Positions 35,020-46,991 are shown, counted from the stretch's first letter. The stretch is 64,000 nt of DNA from Mitsuaria sp. 7 (GCF_001653795.1 NZ_CP011514.1:2643715-2707714), one strand, 5' to 3'. Notes: a model not told the origin generated them from the letters alone. Translations and numbers: made by a program.

Positions 35020-35670
35020 TTACTTGACGGCGCGAGTACCGACCACTTCGATTTCGACGCGGCGGTTCTTGGCGCGGCCTTCCGCGGTCTTGTTGTCGGC
35101 GATAGGCTGCTTCTTGCCCTTGCCTTCGGTGTAGACGCGGTTCTTTTCCAGACCCTTGGACACCAGGTAGGACTTGACCGATTCAGCACGCTGAACCGAC
35201 AGCTTCTGGTTGTAGGCGTCGGAACCGATGCCGTCGGTGTGACCCACGGCAATGATCACTTCCAGGTTGATGCCACCGGTCTTGGAGACCAGGTCATCCA
35301 GCTTGGCCTTGGCTTCCGGCTTCAGGGTCGACTTGTCGAAGTCGAAGAAGGCGTCAGCGGCGTAGGTGACCTTTTCGCTGGTCGGTGCCACCGGCACCGG
35401 CACGACGGCAGGAGCCGCCGGCTTGGCTTCCGGCGCCTTCTCAGGCTGGGCCGCCGGAGCCTGCGCGACCACCGGCTTCAGCGCGCCGTCGCAGTCCTTG
35501 GCAGCCGTGGCCGGGGTCCAGAAAGCATCGCGCCAGCACAGTTCGTTGGTACCGTTCTTCCAAACGGTGCCATCGGTAGCGCGCCAGTTATCCACGGTTT
35601 GGGCCATAGCGCCCGAGGTGGCGACGGCGGCGACAGCGAAGAGCGCTGCCACGCGGTTCAATTTCTTCAT
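35020..35670 (-). CDS. ompA: OmpA-family peptidoglycan-binding outer-membrane protein
   Basis: This 216-residue protein has a signal peptide (1-23, ends GAMA), a short cysteine-containing N-terminal segment (Cys near 45 and 60), a Pro/Ala hinge (about 70-98) and the C-terminal OmpA domain (about 100-210). The peptidoglycan-contacting residues are visible in the [23 protein letters not shown] and [10 protein letters not shown] motifs. It has no eight-strand barrel, which is the usual short OmpA of this order. A strong GAGAGGAGA ribosome site suggests high expression. It has its own terminator. Confidence 0.93.
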   Translation of the reverse strand: MKKLNRVAALFAVAAVATSGAMAQTVDNWRATDGTVWKNGTNELCWRDAFWTPATAAKDCDGALKPVVAQAPAAQPEKAPEAKPAAPAVVPVPVAPTSEKVTYAADAFFDFDKSTLKPEAKAKLDDLVSKTGGINLEVIIAVGHTDGIGSDAYNQKLSVQRAESVKSYLVSKGLEKNRVYTEGKGKKQPIADNKTAEGRAKNRRVEIEVVGTRAVK

Positions 35671-35929
35671 GATTCTCCTCTCAAGGAAAGCCGCAGTTGC
35701 CCTGCGAAACGTCCAATGTCGGAACTAAAACCTCAGGAGTCTCCCTGACCAAGGGTTTCTCCTAGGGACGAACCGATTGTGCCATAGGGCAACAGGACGT
35801 CTGCATTCTCACGGCAGCCGGGACTTCCGTTCATGAAGCTGTTGCAGAAGCACGACAAGCGCGCGCAATTAGAATCACCGTCTTCCGATCTCTCCAGAGG
35901 CCGCGCAGTTCCCTGCGCGCCCCACGCGC
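35671..35929. promoter_or_regulatory. Divergent ompA/gyrA promoter region
   Basis: The 259-base gap contains a CACAAT-type -10 for ompA on the minus strand (about 35790) and TAGAAT at 35870-35875 upstream of gyrA on the plus strand, 55 bases before the gyrA ATG. No ORF of its own is visible. Confidence 0.45.
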
Positions 35930-38626
35930 ATGACCCAGTTCGCCAAGGAAACCCTGCCGATCAGCCTCGAGGAGGAGATGCGCCGCTCCTACCTCGACTA
36001 CGCGATGAGCGTGATCGTCGGCCGCGCGCTGCCAGACGCCCGCGACGGCCTCAAGCCGGTGCACCGGCGCGTGCTCTTCGCGATGCACGAGCTCAACAAC
36101 GACTGGAACCGGCCCTACAAGAAGTCGGCCCGTATCGTCGGCGACGTCATCGGTAAATACCACCCGCACGGCGACAGCGCCGTGTACGACACCATCGTGC
36201 GGCTGGCGCAGGACTTCTCGCTGCGCCACATGCTGGTGGACGGCCAGGGCAATTTCGGCTCGATCGACGGCGACAACGCCGCGGCCATGCGATACACCGA
36301 AATCCGGTTGTCGAAAATCGCCCATGAAATGCTGGCCGATATCGACAAGGAAACCGTCGATTACGGTCCGAACTACGATGGCAGCGAGAAAGAACCGCTG
36401 GTATTGCCGGCCCGCCTGCCGAATCTGCTGATCAACGGATCGTCCGGTATTGCGGTCGGCATGGCGACGAATATCCCGCCGCACAACCTGAACGAGTCGG
36501 TCGACGCCTGCCTGCATGCGCTGAAGAACCCGGACTGCTCGATCGACGAGCTGATGGAGATCATCCCGGCGCCCGACTTCCCCACCTCCGGGATCATCTA
36601 CGGCCTGAGCGGCGTGCGCGAGGGCTACCGCACCGGCCGCGGCAAGGTCGTGATGCGCGCCAAGGTCCATTTCGAGGACATCGACCGCGGCCAGCGACAG
36701 GCGATCATCGTCGACGAGATCCCCTACCAGGTGAACAAGAAGACCCTGCTCGAGCGCATCGCCGAGCTGGTCCAGGAAAAGAAGATCGAGGGCATCAGCC
36801 ACATCCAGGACGAGTCCGACAAGGACGGGATGCGCGTGGTGATCGAGCTCAAGCGCGGCGAGGTCCCGGAAGTCGTGCTGAACAACCTGTACAAGCAGAC
36901 GCAGCTGCAGGACAGCTTCGGCATGAACATGGTGGCGCTGATCGACGGTCAGCCCAAGCTGTGCAACCTGAAGGACCTGATCACGGTCTTCCTGGAGCAC
37001 CGCCGCGAGGTCGTCACCCGCCGCACCGTCTTCGAACTGCGCAAGGCCCGCGAGCGCGGCCACGTGCTGGAAGGCCTGGCCGTCGCGCTGGCCAACATCG
37101 ACGACTTCATCGAGATCATCAAGCGCAGCCCCAGCCCGCCGGTCGCCAAGGCCGAGCTGATGGCCCGCGCCTGGGATTCGTCGCTGGTGCGCGAGATGCT
37201 GTCGCGCGCCGAGACCGAAGCCGCCGGCGGCCGCAACGCCTACCGTCCGGAAGGCCTGCCCGCGCAGTACGGCATGCAGGACGACGGCCTCTACAAGCTG
37301 TCCGATGACCAGGCCGGCGAGATCCTGCAGATGCGTCTGCAACGCCTGACCGGACTGGAGCAGGACAAGATCGTCGGCGAATACCGCGACGTGATGGCCC
37401 AGATCGCCGACCTGCTCGACATCCTGGCCACGCCCGCCCGCGTGACGACCATCATCGGCGACGAGCTGGCCTCGGTCCGCCAGGAATTCGGCCAGACCAA
37501 GCTGGGCGCGCGCCGCAGCGTGATCGAGCACAACGCGCAGGAACTCGGCACCGAGGACCTGATCACGCCGACCGACATGGTGGTGACGCTCTCGCACACC
37601 GGCTACATCAAGAGCCAGGCGCTGAGCGAGTACCGCGCGCAGCGTCGCGGCGGCCGCGGCAAGCAGGCCACCGCCACCAAGGACGACGACTGGATCGACC
37701 AGCTCTTCATCGCCAACACGCACGACTGGATGCTGTGCTTCAGCAACCGGGGCCGCGTGTACTGGCTCAAGGTCTGGGAAGTGCCGCAAGGCTCGCGCAA
37801 TGCGCGCGGCAAGCCGATCGTCAACATGTTCCCGCTGCAGCCGGAAGAGAAGATCAACGTCATCCTGCCGCTGACCGGCGAGTTCCGCACCTTCCCGGAA
37901 GACCACTTCATCTTCTTCGCCACGGCGCTGGGCACGGTCAAGAAGACCTCGCTGAAGGACTTCAGCAACCCGCGCAAGGCCGGCATCATCTCGGTCGACC
38001 TGGACGAGGGCGACTACCTGATCGGCGCCGCGCTGACCGACGGCCAGCATGACGTGATGCTGTTCTCTGACGGCGGCAAGGCGGTGCGCTTCGACGAGGA
38101 CGACGTCCGCCCGATGGGCCGCCAGGCCCGCGGCGTGCGCGGCATGATGCTCGAGCCCGACCAGCGCCTGATCGCGATGCTGGTGGCCGAGGACGAGACG
38201 CAGAGCGTGCTGACCGCGACCGAGAACGGGTACGGCAAGCGCACCAACATCGCCGAATACACGCGCCACGGCCGCGGCACGAAGGGCATGATCGCCATCC
38301 AGCAGAGCGAGCGCAACGGCAAGGTCGTGGCCGCGACGCTGGTCCGGCCGGAAGACGAGATCATGCTGATCACGGACACCGGCGTGCTGGTGCGCACGCG
38401 GGTTGCCGAGATCCGCGAGCTGGGTCGCGCCACGCAGGGCGTGACGCTGATCTCGCTGGACGAGGGCGCGAAGCTCTCGGGCCTGCAGCGCATCGTGGAG
38501 AACGATGCGGTTGAATCGATCGAACCGACAGAATCGACCGACGCGGACGCCACCGGCGCCGACGGTTCCGATGCCGGAGACGCCACGGGCGCCGCCGGTG
38601 ACTCCACCCCCGACGTGAAGGAATGA
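35930..38626 (+). CDS. gyrA: DNA gyrase subunit A
   Basis: This 898-residue type II topoisomerase subunit introduces negative supercoils together with GyrB. The catalytic Y122 lies in AAAMRYTE. The quinolone-determining positions S83 and D87 are the wild-type residues ([11 protein letters not shown]). The GyrA box QRRGGRGK is present and six beta-pinwheel repeats follow (about 540-840). The C-terminus has an acidic Asp/Ala/Gly tail typical of the family. Its stop overlaps the DUF2059 start by four bases. Confidence 0.98.
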   Translation: MTQFAKETLPISLEEEMRRSYLDYAMSVIVGRALPDARDGLKPVHRRVLFAMHELNNDWNRPYKKSARIVGDVIGKYHPHGDSAVYDTIVRLAQDFSLRHMLVDGQGNFGSIDGDNAAAMRYTEIRLSKIAHEMLADIDKETVDYGPNYDGSEKEPLVLPARLPNLLINGSSGIAVGMATNIPPHNLNESVDACLHALKNPDCSIDELMEIIPAPDFPTSGIIYGLSGVREGYRTGRGKVVMRAKVHFEDIDRGQRQAIIVDEIPYQVNKKTLLERIAELVQEKKIEGISHIQDESDKDGMRVVIELKRGEVPEVVLNNLYKQTQLQDSFGMNMVALIDGQPKLCNLKDLITVFLEHRREVVTRRTVFELRKARERGHVLEGLAVALANIDDFIEIIKRSPSPPVAKAELMARAWDSSLVREMLSRAETEAAGGRNAYRPEGLPAQYGMQDDGLYKLSDDQAGEILQMRLQRLTGLEQDKIVGEYRDVMAQIADLLDILATPARVTTIIGDELASVRQEFGQTKLGARRSVIEHNAQELGTEDLITPTDMVVTLSHTGYIKSQALSEYRAQRRGGRGKQATATKDDDWIDQLFIANTHDWMLCFSNRGRVYWLKVWEVPQGSRNARGKPIVNMFPLQPEEKINVILPLTGEFRTFPEDHFIFFATALGTVKKTSLKDFSNPRKAGIISVDLDEGDYLIGAALTDGQHDVMLFSDGGKAVRFDEDDVRPMGRQARGVRGMMLEPDQRLIAMLVAEDETQSVLTATENGYGKRTNIAEYTRHGRGTKGMIAIQQSERNGKVVAATLVRPEDEIMLITDTGVLVRTRVAEIRELGRATQGVTLISLDEGAKLSGLQRIVENDAVESIEPTESTDADATGADGSDAGDATGAAGDSTPDVKE

Positions 38627-39249
38627 CCTTGTTGCTGAAGTCCATCCAAGCCGGCGCCATCGCCGCCTCGCTGCTGGCGAGCCCCGTCGTCTTCGCGCAG
38701 AAGGCTGACAGCCCGCAGTCCAAGAAGGATGTCATCGCGAAGATCCTCAAGATCCAGCAGCCCGCGATCGAGGCGCTGACCATGGGCGTGCTGAGCCGCC
38801 CGGTCAACGAGCTGGCCGCCAAGGCCGCGCCCGCGCTGCGCAACGTGCCCGAAGCCAAGCGCGAAGCCACCGCCAAGCAGATCGACGCCGACCTGCGCAA
38901 GTTCCTGGAAGACAACGCCAAGCCGCTGGTCGACAAGGGCACCAAGCTGGCCCCCTCGACGATGGGCGTGGCGCTGGACGAGAAGTTCACCGAGGACGAG
39001 CTCAAGCAGCTGCTGGCCTGGCTCGAATCGCCGGTGAGCAAGAAGTTCGCCGAGTCCTCGGGAGAACTGCAGAGCCTCTACACGAAGAAGCTGATCGACG
39101 ACAACGGCAAGCAGCTCGACGAGAAGTTCACCGCGCTGCAGCAGAACATCGCCAAGCAGCTCGGCCTGGAAGCGGGGCCGCCGCCGTCGGGCGCCGCCTC
39201 GGCACCGAAGCTGAACACCAACAAGCCGGCGACCACGCCCAAGAAGTAA
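38623..39249 (+). CDS. DUF2059 family exported protein
   Basis: This 208-residue protein has a signal peptide (about 1-25, ends VVFAQ) and a DUF2059 helical domain (about 95-175, including [23 protein letters not shown]). It is placed invariably between gyrA and serC in this order. The ATG overlaps the gyrA stop (ATGA). Its function is not established; the conserved placement suggests only co-expression. Confidence 0.88.
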   Translation: MTLLLKSIQAGAIAASLLASPVVFAQKADSPQSKKDVIAKILKIQQPAIEALTMGVLSRPVNELAAKAAPALRNVPEAKREATAKQIDADLRKFLEDNAKPLVDKGTKLAPSTMGVALDEKFTEDELKQLLAWLESPVSKKFAESSGELQSLYTKKLIDDNGKQLDEKFTALQQNIAKQLGLEAGPPPSGAASAPKLNTNKPATTPKK

Positions 39250-39264
39250 AGCGCCCACACGCTC

Positions 39265-40392
39265 ATGCCCGCTGTCCGCCCGTTCAACTTCTCTGCCGGT
39301 CCCGCCGCGCTCCCTCCCGAGGTCCTGAGCCTGGTCGCGGAAGAGATGCTCGACTGGCACGGCTCCGGCATGAGCGTCATGGAGATGAGCCATCGCGGCC
39401 GCGAATTCATCTCGATCTATGAAGCCGCCGAAGCGGACCTGCGCGAACTGCTGCAAGTCCCGGCGAACTTCCGCATCCTGTTCATGCAGGGCGGCGGCCT
39501 CGGCGAGAACGCCATCCTGCCGTTGAACCTGTCGCGCGGCGGCGCCGTCGACGTGGTCGTCACTGGCTCGTGGTCCAAGAAGAGCGCCGGTGAAGCGAAG
39601 CGCTACGCCGACGTGAAGATCGCCGCCAACGCTGCCGAACTGGACAGCGCCGGCGGCCGCTACCTCGACATCCCCGATCCGTCGACCTGGCGGCTGCGCA
39701 AGGACGCCGCGTACGTCCACGTCTGCAGCAACGAGACGATCGACGGCATCGAATTCCAGACCCTGCCCGACCTGAAGGCGCTGGGCTGCGACGCCCCGCT
39801 GGCGATCGACTTCTCGTCGCATGTGGCCTCGCGCTCCGTGGACTGGCCGAAGGTCGGCATCGCCTTCGCCGGCGCGCAGAAGAACATCGGTCCGGCCGGC
39901 CTGACGCTGGTCATCGTCCGCGAGGACCTGCTGGGCCATGCCTTGCCGATCTGCCCGTCCGCCTTCGACTACAAGATCGTGGCCGACGCGGAGTCGATGT
40001 ACAACACGCCGCCGACCTTCGGCATCTACGTCGCCGGCCTGGTCTTCCAATGGCTCAAGCGCTTCGAGTACGCCGGCAAGACCGGCCTCGCCGCGATCGA
40101 GCAACGCAACATCGACAAGGCCGCCCTGCTCTACCAGGCGCTGGACGGCTCCTCCCTCTATGAAAACCGCGTGGCGGCGCATTGCCGCTCGCGGATGAAC
40201 GTTCCGTTCTTCCTCCGCGACGAGCGTCTGAACGACGCCTTCCTGGCCGGCGCCAAGGAACGCGGACTGCTGCAACTCAAAGGCCACAAGTCGGTGGGCG
40301 GCATGCGGGCATCGATCTACAACGCGATGCCGCTGGAGGGCGTACAAGCCCTGGTGAGCCACCTCCAAGACTTCGAGACCCGACATGGCTGA
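39265..40392 (+). CDS. serC: Phosphoserine aminotransferase
   Basis: This 375-residue class V aminotransferase makes phosphoserine from 3-phosphohydroxypyruvate and also serves pyridoxal phosphate synthesis. The PLP lysine is K206 in [12 protein letters not shown]. The N-terminal [12 protein letters not shown] signature is intact. Its 3' end overlaps pheA by eight bases. Confidence 0.97.
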   Translation: MPAVRPFNFSAGPAALPPEVLSLVAEEMLDWHGSGMSVMEMSHRGREFISIYEAAEADLRELLQVPANFRILFMQGGGLGENAILPLNLSRGGAVDVVVTGSWSKKSAGEAKRYADVKIAANAAELDSAGGRYLDIPDPSTWRLRKDAAYVHVCSNETIDGIEFQTLPDLKALGCDAPLAIDFSSHVASRSVDWPKVGIAFAGAQKNIGPAGLTLVIVREDLLGHALPICPSAFDYKIVADAESMYNTPPTFGIYVAGLVFQWLKRFEYAGKTGLAAIEQRNIDKAALLYQALDGSSLYENRVAAHCRSRMNVPFFLRDERLNDAFLAGAKERGLLQLKGHKSVGGMRASIYNAMPLEGVQALVSHLQDFETRHG

Positions 40393-41545
40393 CACGCCGT
40401 CCCCTTCCGATCCGGTCGAGCCCATCGATCTGGCGGGCGCTCCGGTGCCTCCCGCGCCGGTGGCCGATCCCGAACTGCTCGCGCTGCGCGACCAGATCGA
40501 CGCGCTCGACTCGCAGCTGCTGACGCTGCTGAACCAGCGCGCCCACGTCGCCGAGCAGGTCGGCGAGATCAAGCGCCGCGACGGCACGCCCTTCTTCCGT
40601 CCCGACCGCGTCGCGCAGGTCATCGCCAAGATCAAGACCGCCAACCCCGGTCCGCTGAAGGGCGAGCATGTCGCCGCGATCTGGCGCGAGATCATGTCCG
40701 CCTGCCTCGCGCTGGAGTCGCCGCAGCGCGTCGCCGTGCTGGGCCCGTTCGGCACCTTCTGCGAGCAGGCCGCGATCGAATACTTCGGCGGTGCGGCCGA
40801 CCTCATCTACTGCAACAGCTTCGACGAGGTCTTCCACGCGACCGCCTCCGGCAGCGCGCAGTACGGCGTGGTCGGCGTCGAAAACATGACCGAGGGCGTG
40901 GTGACGCGCTCGCTTGACCTCTTCCTGCACACGCCCACGCACGTGGTCGGCGAGGTCAGCCTGCTGATCCGCCACAACCTGCTGCGCAAGGAGAACACGC
41001 TCGAGGGCGTGGAGGCCGTGCTGGCCCACCCCCAGGCGCTGGCGCAGTGCCAGAACTGGCTGTCCAAGCACCTGCCCAACGCCGAACGCCGCGCCGTCTC
41101 CAGCAACGCCGAAGGCGCCCGGCTGGCCGCCGAGAACCCGGCCTACGCCGCGATCGCCAGCGAGCGCGCGGCCACGCTCTTCGGCCTGCACATCACCGCG
41201 CACGCGGTGCAGGACGAGGCGTACAACCGGACCCGTTTCGCCGTGATCTGCCTGCCGCAGACCATGGCCACCCCCCCGGCCACGGGGCGGGACTGCACCA
41301 GCCTCATCGTCTCCGTGGCGAACCGCCCCGGCGCGATGCATGATCTGCTGGTTCCTTTGAAGAAGCATGGCGTGTCGATGACACGCCTGGAATCGCGCCC
41401 GGCCCGCACCGGTCAGTGGGAGTACTACTTCTACATCGACCTGGACGGCCACCCGTCGCAGCCGCATGTCGCGGCCGCACTGGCGGAGTTGCGGGAGCTG
41501 TGCGCGTTCTACAAGGTCATCGGCGCCTACCCGCTGAAGTCCTGA
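40385..41545 (+). CDS. pheA: Bifunctional chorismate mutase / prephenate dehydratase (P-protein)
   Basis: This 386-residue enzyme has an AroQ-type chorismate mutase domain (about 30-115), a prephenate dehydratase domain (about 115-290, with TRF at 283-285) and a C-terminal ACT domain (about 300-380) with the phenylalanine-sensing ESRP motif. It makes phenylpyruvate and is feedback-inhibited by phenylalanine. The first 25 residues are a Pro-rich extension. The start lies within the end of serC. Confidence 0.97.
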   Translation: MADTPSPSDPVEPIDLAGAPVPPAPVADPELLALRDQIDALDSQLLTLLNQRAHVAEQVGEIKRRDGTPFFRPDRVAQVIAKIKTANPGPLKGEHVAAIWREIMSACLALESPQRVAVLGPFGTFCEQAAIEYFGGAADLIYCNSFDEVFHATASGSAQYGVVGVENMTEGVVTRSLDLFLHTPTHVVGEVSLLIRHNLLRKENTLEGVEAVLAHPQALAQCQNWLSKHLPNAERRAVSSNAEGARLAAENPAYAAIASERAATLFGLHITAHAVQDEAYNRTRFAVICLPQTMATPPATGRDCTSLIVSVANRPGAMHDLLVPLKKHGVSMTRLESRPARTGQWEYYFYIDLDGHPSQPHVAAALAELRELCAFYKVIGAYPLKS

Positions 41546-41578
41546 CGCTGACGTCCTGAGCGAAAGAGGTTTCTCGCG

Positions 41579-42469
41579 ATGTACAACCAACTCGGCGTGA
41601 TCGGTTGCGGCCTGATGGGCGGATCGTTTGCGCTGGCCATGAAGAAAGCCGGCCTCGTGCGCCGGGTGGTCGGCTACAGCAAGAGCCCGTCGACGACTGA
41701 GACCGCCCGTCGCATGGGCGTGATCGACATCGCCGCGGAGTCGGCGCTGCTGGCTGTGTCCGGCTCGGACATCGTGCTGGTGGCCGTGCCGGTCGCCGCC
41801 ACGGAGTCGACGCTGAAGGCGATCCGCCACCTGGTGCGCGCGGACGTGCTGCTGATGGACGTGGGTTCGACCAAGAGCGACGTGGTCGACGCCGCCAAGC
41901 GCGCGCTGGGCAAGCAGTTCTCCAGCTTCGTGCCCGCGCACCCGATCGCCGGCAAGGAGAGCGCCGGCGTGCAGCACGCCGACGCGGCGCTGTACCAGGG
42001 TCGCCAGGTCATCCTGACGCCGCTGGAACAGACCAAGCCGGAGATGGTGCAGAAGGCGACGGACCTCTGGTCCGCGCTGGGCTGCCAGGTGCTCAAGATG
42101 GCGCCGCACCACCACGACGAGGCCTTCGCCGCGGTCAGCCACCTGCCGCACCTGCTCGCCTACGCCTACTTCAGCTCGGTGCAGAAGCAGCCGTCGGGCC
42201 GCGACTTCCTGAGCTTGGCCGGCCCCGGCTTCCGCGATTTCACCCGCATCGCCGCGAGTGATCCCACGATCTGGCGCGACATCCTGGTGGCCAACAAGCA
42301 GGACCTGCTCACGCAGTCGCAACGCTTCCGCGAAGTGCTCGACCAGATGGAACAGGCCATCCGCGAGGGGGACACCCACGCGCTGGAGGCGATGATCCGC
42401 CAGGCCTCCGAGGGCAGAGCACAGTGGCAGCTGGGCGCACCCGCGCCGTCCTCGTCGAAGTCCAAGTAG
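41579..42469 (+). CDS. tyrA: Prephenate dehydrogenase
   Basis: This 296-residue NAD(P)-dependent enzyme of tyrosine synthesis has the Rossmann motif GCGLMGGS at 9-16 and the conserved HPIAGKE block (about 120) with its catalytic histidine. There is no ACT or mutase domain. It lies 33 bases after pheA; AAAGAGG precedes the ATG. Confidence 0.96.
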   Translation: MYNQLGVIGCGLMGGSFALAMKKAGLVRRVVGYSKSPSTTETARRMGVIDIAAESALLAVSGSDIVLVAVPVAATESTLKAIRHLVRADVLLMDVGSTKSDVVDAAKRALGKQFSSFVPAHPIAGKESAGVQHADAALYQGRQVILTPLEQTKPEMVQKATDLWSALGCQVLKMAPHHHDEAFAAVSHLPHLLAYAYFSSVQKQPSGRDFLSLAGPGFRDFTRIAASDPTIWRDILVANKQDLLTQSQRFREVLDQMEQAIREGDTHALEAMIRQASEGRAQWQLGAPAPSSSKSK

Positions 42470-42524
42470 CCCTCTCCTTCTCCTCTTTCTCCGCCGGCAC
42501 GCCTGCGCGTGCGCGGACAGCGCC

Positions 42525-44546
42525 ATGTACAAGATCCCCTTCCTGGACCTGCCCCCGCTGCGCGGCGCCGCCGGCACCGTGTCGCTGCCCGGCTCCAAGA
42601 GCATCTCGAACCGCGTGCTGCTGCTGGCCGGACTGTCCGACGGCGTGACGCGCGTGCACGACCTGCTGGATTCGGACGACACCAAGGTCATGCTCGCCGC
42701 GCTGCGCGAGCTCGGCTGCCGGCTTGAGACGGATGCCGACGGCGTGCTGTCGGTGACCGGCATCGGCGGCACGCTGCGGACGAAGGAAGCCAAGCTCTTC
42801 CTCGGCAACGCCGGCACGGCGATGCGTCCGCTGACGGCGGCGCTGGCGCTGCTGGCCGCGACGCAGGGCGGCGCGTTCGAGCTCTCCGGCGTGCCCCGCA
42901 TGCATGAGCGTCCGATCGGTGACCTCGTCGACGCGTTGCGGGCGCTGGGCTGCACCATCGATTGCCTGGGGCAGGAAGGTTATCCGCCGCTGCGCCTGAG
43001 CGGGCCGACGACATTGACGCTTGACGCGCCCGTGCGCGTGCGCGGCGACGTGTCCAGCCAGTTCCTGACCGCGCTGCTGCTGGCGCTGCCGCTCGTCGCG
43101 GCGAACGACATCGTCATCGAAGTCACCGGCGAACTGATCTCCAAGCCCTACGTCCACATCACACTGGAACTGCTGGCGCGCTTCGGCGTGAATGTCCGCC
43201 GCGACGACGATTGGCAGCGCTTCGTGATCCCCGCCGGCAGCCGCTACCGCTCGCCGGGCGAGGTGCACGTCGAGGGCGACGCGTCGTCGGCCTCCTATTT
43301 CGTCGCGCTCGGTGCGATCGCGGCCACGGACGCGCCGGTGCGCATCGAGGGCGTGGGCTCGACGTCGGTCCAGGGCGACGTCCGCTTCGTCGAGGCCGCC
43401 CAGGCGATGGGCGCGCGCGTCGAGATCGGCCCGAACTGGCTCGAGGTCCGCCGCGGCGCCTGGCCGCTGAAGGCGCTGGACCTCGATTGCAACCACATCC
43501 CCGACGCCGCGATGACGCTGGCCGTGATGGCGCTCTACGCCGACGGCCCGACGACGCTGCGCAACATCGCCTCGTGGCGCGTGAAGGAAACCGACCGCAT
43601 CGCCGCGATGGTGGCGGAACTCGGCAAACTCGGCGCACAGGTCGAGGAAGGCCCCGACTGGCTGCGTGTCCACCCGCTGAAGGCCTGGAAGCCCGCCGCC
43701 ATCCACACCTACGACGACCATCGTGTGGCGATGTGTTTCTCGCTGGCCACGTTCAACGGTCTGCAGGATGACCAGCAAGGCCCGGCCGTGCCGGTGCGCA
43801 TCCTCGATCCGCAATGCGTCGCCAAGACCTTCCCAGACTACTTCGAGACGTTGTTCGGCGTGGTCCGCGCGAACGTCGAGGACATCCCCGTCATCACCAT
43901 CGACGGCCCCACCGCCTCCGGCAAGGGCACGCTGACGGACGAGGTCGCCCAGGCCCTGGGCTACGACGTGCTGGACTCGGGGGCGCTGTACCGGGTGACC
44001 GGCCTGGCGGCCTCGCGCAAGGGCATTTCCCTGGACGACGGCGAGGCCGTGGCCGCCGTGGTCCCGACGCTGGACCTGAAGTTCGAATCCGGTCGCGTGC
44101 TGCTCGATGACGAAGACGTCTCCGGCGACCTCCGCCAGGAAGCCACCGGTCTGATGGCCTCGCAGGTCGGCGCCCATCCGGCGGTCCGCCGCGCGCTGCA
44201 TCAGCTGCAGCTCGACTTCCGCCGCCTGCCCGGGCTGGTGGCCGACGGACGGGACATGGGCACCGCGATCTTCCCCGCCGCGCCGCTGAAAGTCTTCCTG
44301 ACCGCCAGCGCCGCCACGCGGGCCGAGCGGCGCTACAAGCAATTGATTTCCAAGGGCATTTCGGCTAGTATCGAGGGCTTGCGCGCTGATCTTGAGGCGC
44401 GGGACGCTCGCGACAAAGGTCGCAGTGCGTCTCCGCTCCAGGCCGCCGCGGACGCGATCGAGCTGGACAACTCGCAGCAGACCATCGGGGAATCCCGTGA
44501 TCTGGTGTTGAGCTGGTGGAACGAACGGCGTCCGTTCAAGGCCTGA
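42525..44546 (+). CDS. aroA-cmk: Fused EPSP synthase (AroA) and cytidylate kinase (Cmk)
   Basis: One uninterrupted 673-residue frame joins two enzymes of unrelated pathways. Residues 1-446 are class I EPSP synthase ([10 protein letters not shown] at 21-30; [11 protein letters not shown] at 93-103, the glyphosate-sensitive form). Residues about 452-673 are CMP kinase (P-loop GPTASGKG at 461-468; [11 protein letters not shown]). The linker is only about eight residues. Separate genes are the rule in enterics; fused forms are known in some Burkholderiales. A possible rpsA promoter lies within the cmk part. Confidence 0.96.
   Translation: MYKIPFLDLPPLRGAAGTVSLPGSKSISNRVLLLAGLSDGVTRVHDLLDSDDTKVMLAALRELGCRLETDADGVLSVTGIGGTLRTKEAKLFLGNAGTAMRPLTAALALLAATQGGAFELSGVPRMHERPIGDLVDALRALGCTIDCLGQEGYPPLRLSGPTTLTLDAPVRVRGDVSSQFLTALLLALPLVAANDIVIEVTGELISKPYVHITLELLARFGVNVRRDDDWQRFVIPAGSRYRSPGEVHVEGDASSASYFVALGAIAATDAPVRIEGVGSTSVQGDVRFVEAAQAMGARVEIGPNWLEVRRGAWPLKALDLDCNHIPDAAMTLAVMALYADGPTTLRNIASWRVKETDRIAAMVAELGKLGAQVEEGPDWLRVHPLKAWKPAAIHTYDDHRVAMCFSLATFNGLQDDQQGPAVPVRILDPQCVAKTFPDYFETLFGVVRANVEDIPVITIDGPTASGKGTLTDEVAQALGYDVLDSGALYRVTGLAASRKGISLDDGEAVAAVVPTLDLKFESGRVLLDDEDVSGDLRQEATGLMASQVGAHPAVRRALHQLQLDFRRLPGLVADGRDMGTAIFPAAPLKVFLTASAATRAERRYKQLISKGISASIEGLRADLEARDARDKGRSASPLQAAADAIELDNSQQTIGESRDLVLSWWNERRPFKA
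44343..44371 (+). promoter_or_regulatory. Probable rpsA promoter inside the cmk segment
   Basis: TTGATT (44343-44348) and TAGTAT (44366-44371) are separated by exactly 17 bases, an unusually A/T-rich island in this gene. It lies about 370 bases ahead of rpsA, as in E. coli where rpsA promoters sit in cmk. Confidence 0.6.
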
Positions 44547-44578
44547 CCCTCGCGGTCCGGATCCTCCGCAAGACAGAG

Positions 44579-44619
44579 CGTCACCCCTCCCTCCGGACGT
44601 CAGTCCACTGGGGGTGACG
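44579..44619 (+). promoter_or_regulatory. Structured rpsA leader (candidate autoregulatory element)
   Basis: CGTCACCCC (44579-44587) and GGGGTGACG (44611-44619) are a perfect 9-bp stem. An inner GGAC-GTCA-GTCC hairpin sits in the loop. It lies in the 199-base gap before rpsA, where S1 proteins control their own translation in E. coli. Confidence 0.5.
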
Positions 44620-44745
44620 TGTTCTACAACCTAACCCGCAAGTCCGCTTGCAACACACGCCCGCGCACCTCTCGGATCAGGCAGCCTGAATCGCTCTTCA
44701 GCGCTCAAGCCGCCGGACGCTCTGTGCCTGGCAAGGAAATCTCAC

Positions 44746-46440
44746 ATGTCCCAAATGGAATCTTTCGCCGCCATGTTCGAGGAGTCGCTGCAGCGCGCAA
44801 ACATGCGCACTGGCGAAGTGATCTCGGCTGAAGTCGTCCGCATCGAGCACAACTTCGTGGTGGTGAACGCCGGCCTGAAGTCGGAAGCCTACGTGCCGGT
44901 CGAAGAGTTCAAGAACGACCAGGGCGAAGTCGAAGTCCAGGTCGGCGATTTCATCTCGGTGGCGATCGACGCCATCGAGAACGGCTACGGCGACACCATC
45001 CTGTCGCGTGACAAGGCCAAGCGCCTGGCCTCGTGGCTGTCGCTGGAGAACGCGCTGGAATCCGGCGAGTTCGTGACCGGCACCGTCTCCGGCAAGGTCA
45101 AGGGCGGCCTGACCGTCCTGGTCAACGGCATCCGCGCCTTCCTGCCCGGTTCGCTGCTCGACACCCGCCCGGTGAAGGACATGAGCCCGTTCGAGGGCAA
45201 GACCATGGAGTTCAAGGTCATCAAGCTGGACCGCAAGCGCAACAACGTTGTGCTGTCGCGTCGCGCGGTGGTCGAGGCGTCGATGGGTGAAGAGCGCGCC
45301 AAGCTGCTGGAAACGCTGACCGAAGGCGCCATCGTCAACGGCGTGGTCAAGAACATCACCGAGTACGGTGCGTTCGTGGACCTGGGCGGCATCGACGGCC
45401 TGCTGCACATCACCGACATGGCCTGGCGCCGTGTCCGTCACCCGAGCGAAGTGGTGACGGTGGGTCAAGAGCTGACCGCCAAGGTCCTGAAGTTCGACGC
45501 CGAGAAGAACCGCGTCTCGCTGGGCCTGAAGCAGCTGGGCGACGACCCGTGGTTCGGCGTGTCGCGCCGCTACCCGGCCAACACCCGCCTGTTCGGCAAG
45601 GTCACGAACATCGCCGACTACGGCGCGTTCGTCGAGATCGAACCCGGCATCGAAGGCCTGGTGCACGTCTCCGAAATGGACTGGACCAACAAGAACGTCG
45701 CGCCTTCCAAGGTCGTCTCGCTGGGCGACGAAGTGGAAGTCATGGTCCTGGAGATCGACGAAGACAAGCGTCGCATCTCGCTGGGCATGAAGCAGTGCCG
45801 CGCCAACCCGTGGGAAGAGTTCGCCGAGAACGTCAAGCGCGGCGACCGCGTCAAGGGCCCGATCAAGTCGATCACCGACTTCGGCGTGTTCGTGGGCCTG
45901 GCCCAGGGCATCGACGGCCTGGTGCACCTGTCCGACCTGTCGTGGAACGAGCCGGGTGAAACCGCCGTCCGCAACTACAAGAAGGGCCAGGAAGTCGACG
46001 CCATCGTGCTGGCCGTGGACGTCGAGCGCGAGCGCATCTCGCTGGGCATCAAGCAGCTGGACGGCGATCCGTTCACGACCTTCGTCTCGGTCAACGACCG
46101 CGGCATGATCGTGACCGGCAAGGTCAAGACCGTCGACGCCCGTGGCGCCGAGATCGACCTGGGCGAGGAAGTCACCGGCTACCTGCGTGCTTCGGAAATC
46201 GGCCGCGACCGCGTGGAAGATGCCCGCAACGTGCTGAAGGAAGGCGACGAAGTCTCCGCCGTGATCGTCAACGTCGACCGCAAGTCGCGCAGCATCCAGC
46301 TGTCGATCAAGGCCAAGGACAACGCCGACGAGCAGCAAGCCATGCAGCGCCTGTCGCAGTCGAACGAGCGTGAAAACGCCGGCACGACCAGCCTGGGCGC
46401 CCTGCTGCGCGCCAAGCTGGACAACCAGAACAACGGCTGA
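44746..46440 (+). CDS. rpsA: 30S ribosomal protein S1
   Basis: This 564-residue ribosomal protein captures mRNA and is essential in most Gram-negatives. Six S1 RNA-binding domains are visible (about 20-87, 105-171, 192-260, 277-347, 364-434, 451-520), with the repeated [16 protein letters not shown] type motifs in the last four. The ribosome site is only a weak AAGGA. The gene has a long structured leader. A terminator follows at 46568. Confidence 0.98.
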   Translation: MSQMESFAAMFEESLQRANMRTGEVISAEVVRIEHNFVVVNAGLKSEAYVPVEEFKNDQGEVEVQVGDFISVAIDAIENGYGDTILSRDKAKRLASWLSLENALESGEFVTGTVSGKVKGGLTVLVNGIRAFLPGSLLDTRPVKDMSPFEGKTMEFKVIKLDRKRNNVVLSRRAVVEASMGEERAKLLETLTEGAIVNGVVKNITEYGAFVDLGGIDGLLHITDMAWRRVRHPSEVVTVGQELTAKVLKFDAEKNRVSLGLKQLGDDPWFGVSRRYPANTRLFGKVTNIADYGAFVEIEPGIEGLVHVSEMDWTNKNVAPSKVVSLGDEVEVMVLEIDEDKRRISLGMKQCRANPWEEFAENVKRGDRVKGPIKSITDFGVFVGLAQGIDGLVHLSDLSWNEPGETAVRNYKKGQEVDAIVLAVDVERERISLGIKQLDGDPFTTFVSVNDRGMIVTGKVKTVDARGAEIDLGEEVTGYLRASEIGRDRVEDARNVLKEGDEVSAVIVNVDRKSRSIQLSIKAKDNADEQQAMQRLSQSNERENAGTTSLGALLRAKLDNQNNG

Positions 46441-46567
46441 TCTTCTTGAACATCGGGCGTGGCGCGCAAGCGTCGCGTCCGGTCTCAAGAGAATCCCTTG
46501 TTCTGGCTGCAGGCGGGCTGAGTTAGCCTGTCTTCCCAGACGCCAATTCGACGCACAAGCGCTTCGA

Positions 46568-46599
46568 CAGGCTCGCTCCAAGGCGAGCCTGTTTTTCTT
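46568..46599 (+). terminator. Intrinsic terminator between rpsA and ihfB
   Basis: CAGGCTCGC and GCGAGCCTG form a perfect 9-bp stem around TCCAAG, followed by TTTTTCTT. The T run ends four to six bases before the ihfB ATG at 46603. Confidence 0.9.
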
Positions 46600-46602
46600 C
46601 AG

Positions 46603-46929
46603 ATGCCGACAACCATGACCCGATCCGACCTGGTGGCCCACTTGTCCGAGCGCTTCGGCCAGCTCACGCAACGAGACACCGAGTTCGCGGTCAAGACCAT
46701 CCTGGACGCGATGTCCGACGCGCTGGCCCGTGGCCACCGCATCGAGATCCGCGGCTTCGGGAGCTTCTCGATCAACCGCCGTCCGCCCCGCATGGGCCGC
46801 AACCCGCGCAGCGGCGAACAGGTGCTGATCCCCGAGAAGCTGGTGCCCCACTTCAAGCCGGGCAAGGCCCTGCGCGAGGCCGTCGACGCGCAACTGCCCG
46901 TCACCGACGACGACCAGCAGGCCGCCTGA
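46603..46929 (+). CDS. ihfB: Integration host factor subunit beta
   Basis: This 108-residue DNA-bending protein (also called HimD) pairs with IhfA. The HU/IHF signature [19 protein letters not shown] is present. The first ATG is used; [10 protein letters not shown] at 46615 matches the usual family start and is equally likely. Neither has a good ribosome site, because the rpsA terminator occupies that position. The C-terminal tail (VTDDDQQAA) is acidic. Confidence 0.95.
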   Translation: MPTTMTRSDLVAHLSERFGQLTQRDTEFAVKTILDAMSDALARGHRIEIRGFGSFSINRRPPRMGRNPRSGEQVLIPEKLVPHFKPGKALREAVDAQLPVTDDDQQAA

Positions 46930-46964
46930 GCCGCAGGCGAACACGCACTGAAGCACCGACCAAG

Positions 46965-46991
46965 GCGCCGCGATCCGCGGCGCTTTTTTTT
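46965..46991 (+). terminator. Intrinsic terminator after ihfB
   Basis: GCGCCGCG and CGCGGCGC with an ATC loop are followed by eight T. Confidence 0.93.

Noticed and set aside
36160..36200. Quinolone resistance change in gyrA
   Set aside because: S83 and D87 are the wild-type residues.
35831..38269. 812-codon antisense frame across gyrA
   Set aside because: Composition is shadow-like (Val/Asp/Gln/His repeats), while gyrA on the plus strand is unambiguous.
38014..42958. Two long antisense frames across serC-pheA-tyrA-aroA
   Set aside because: No recognisable domain, low-complexity composition, fully covered by conserved plus-strand genes.
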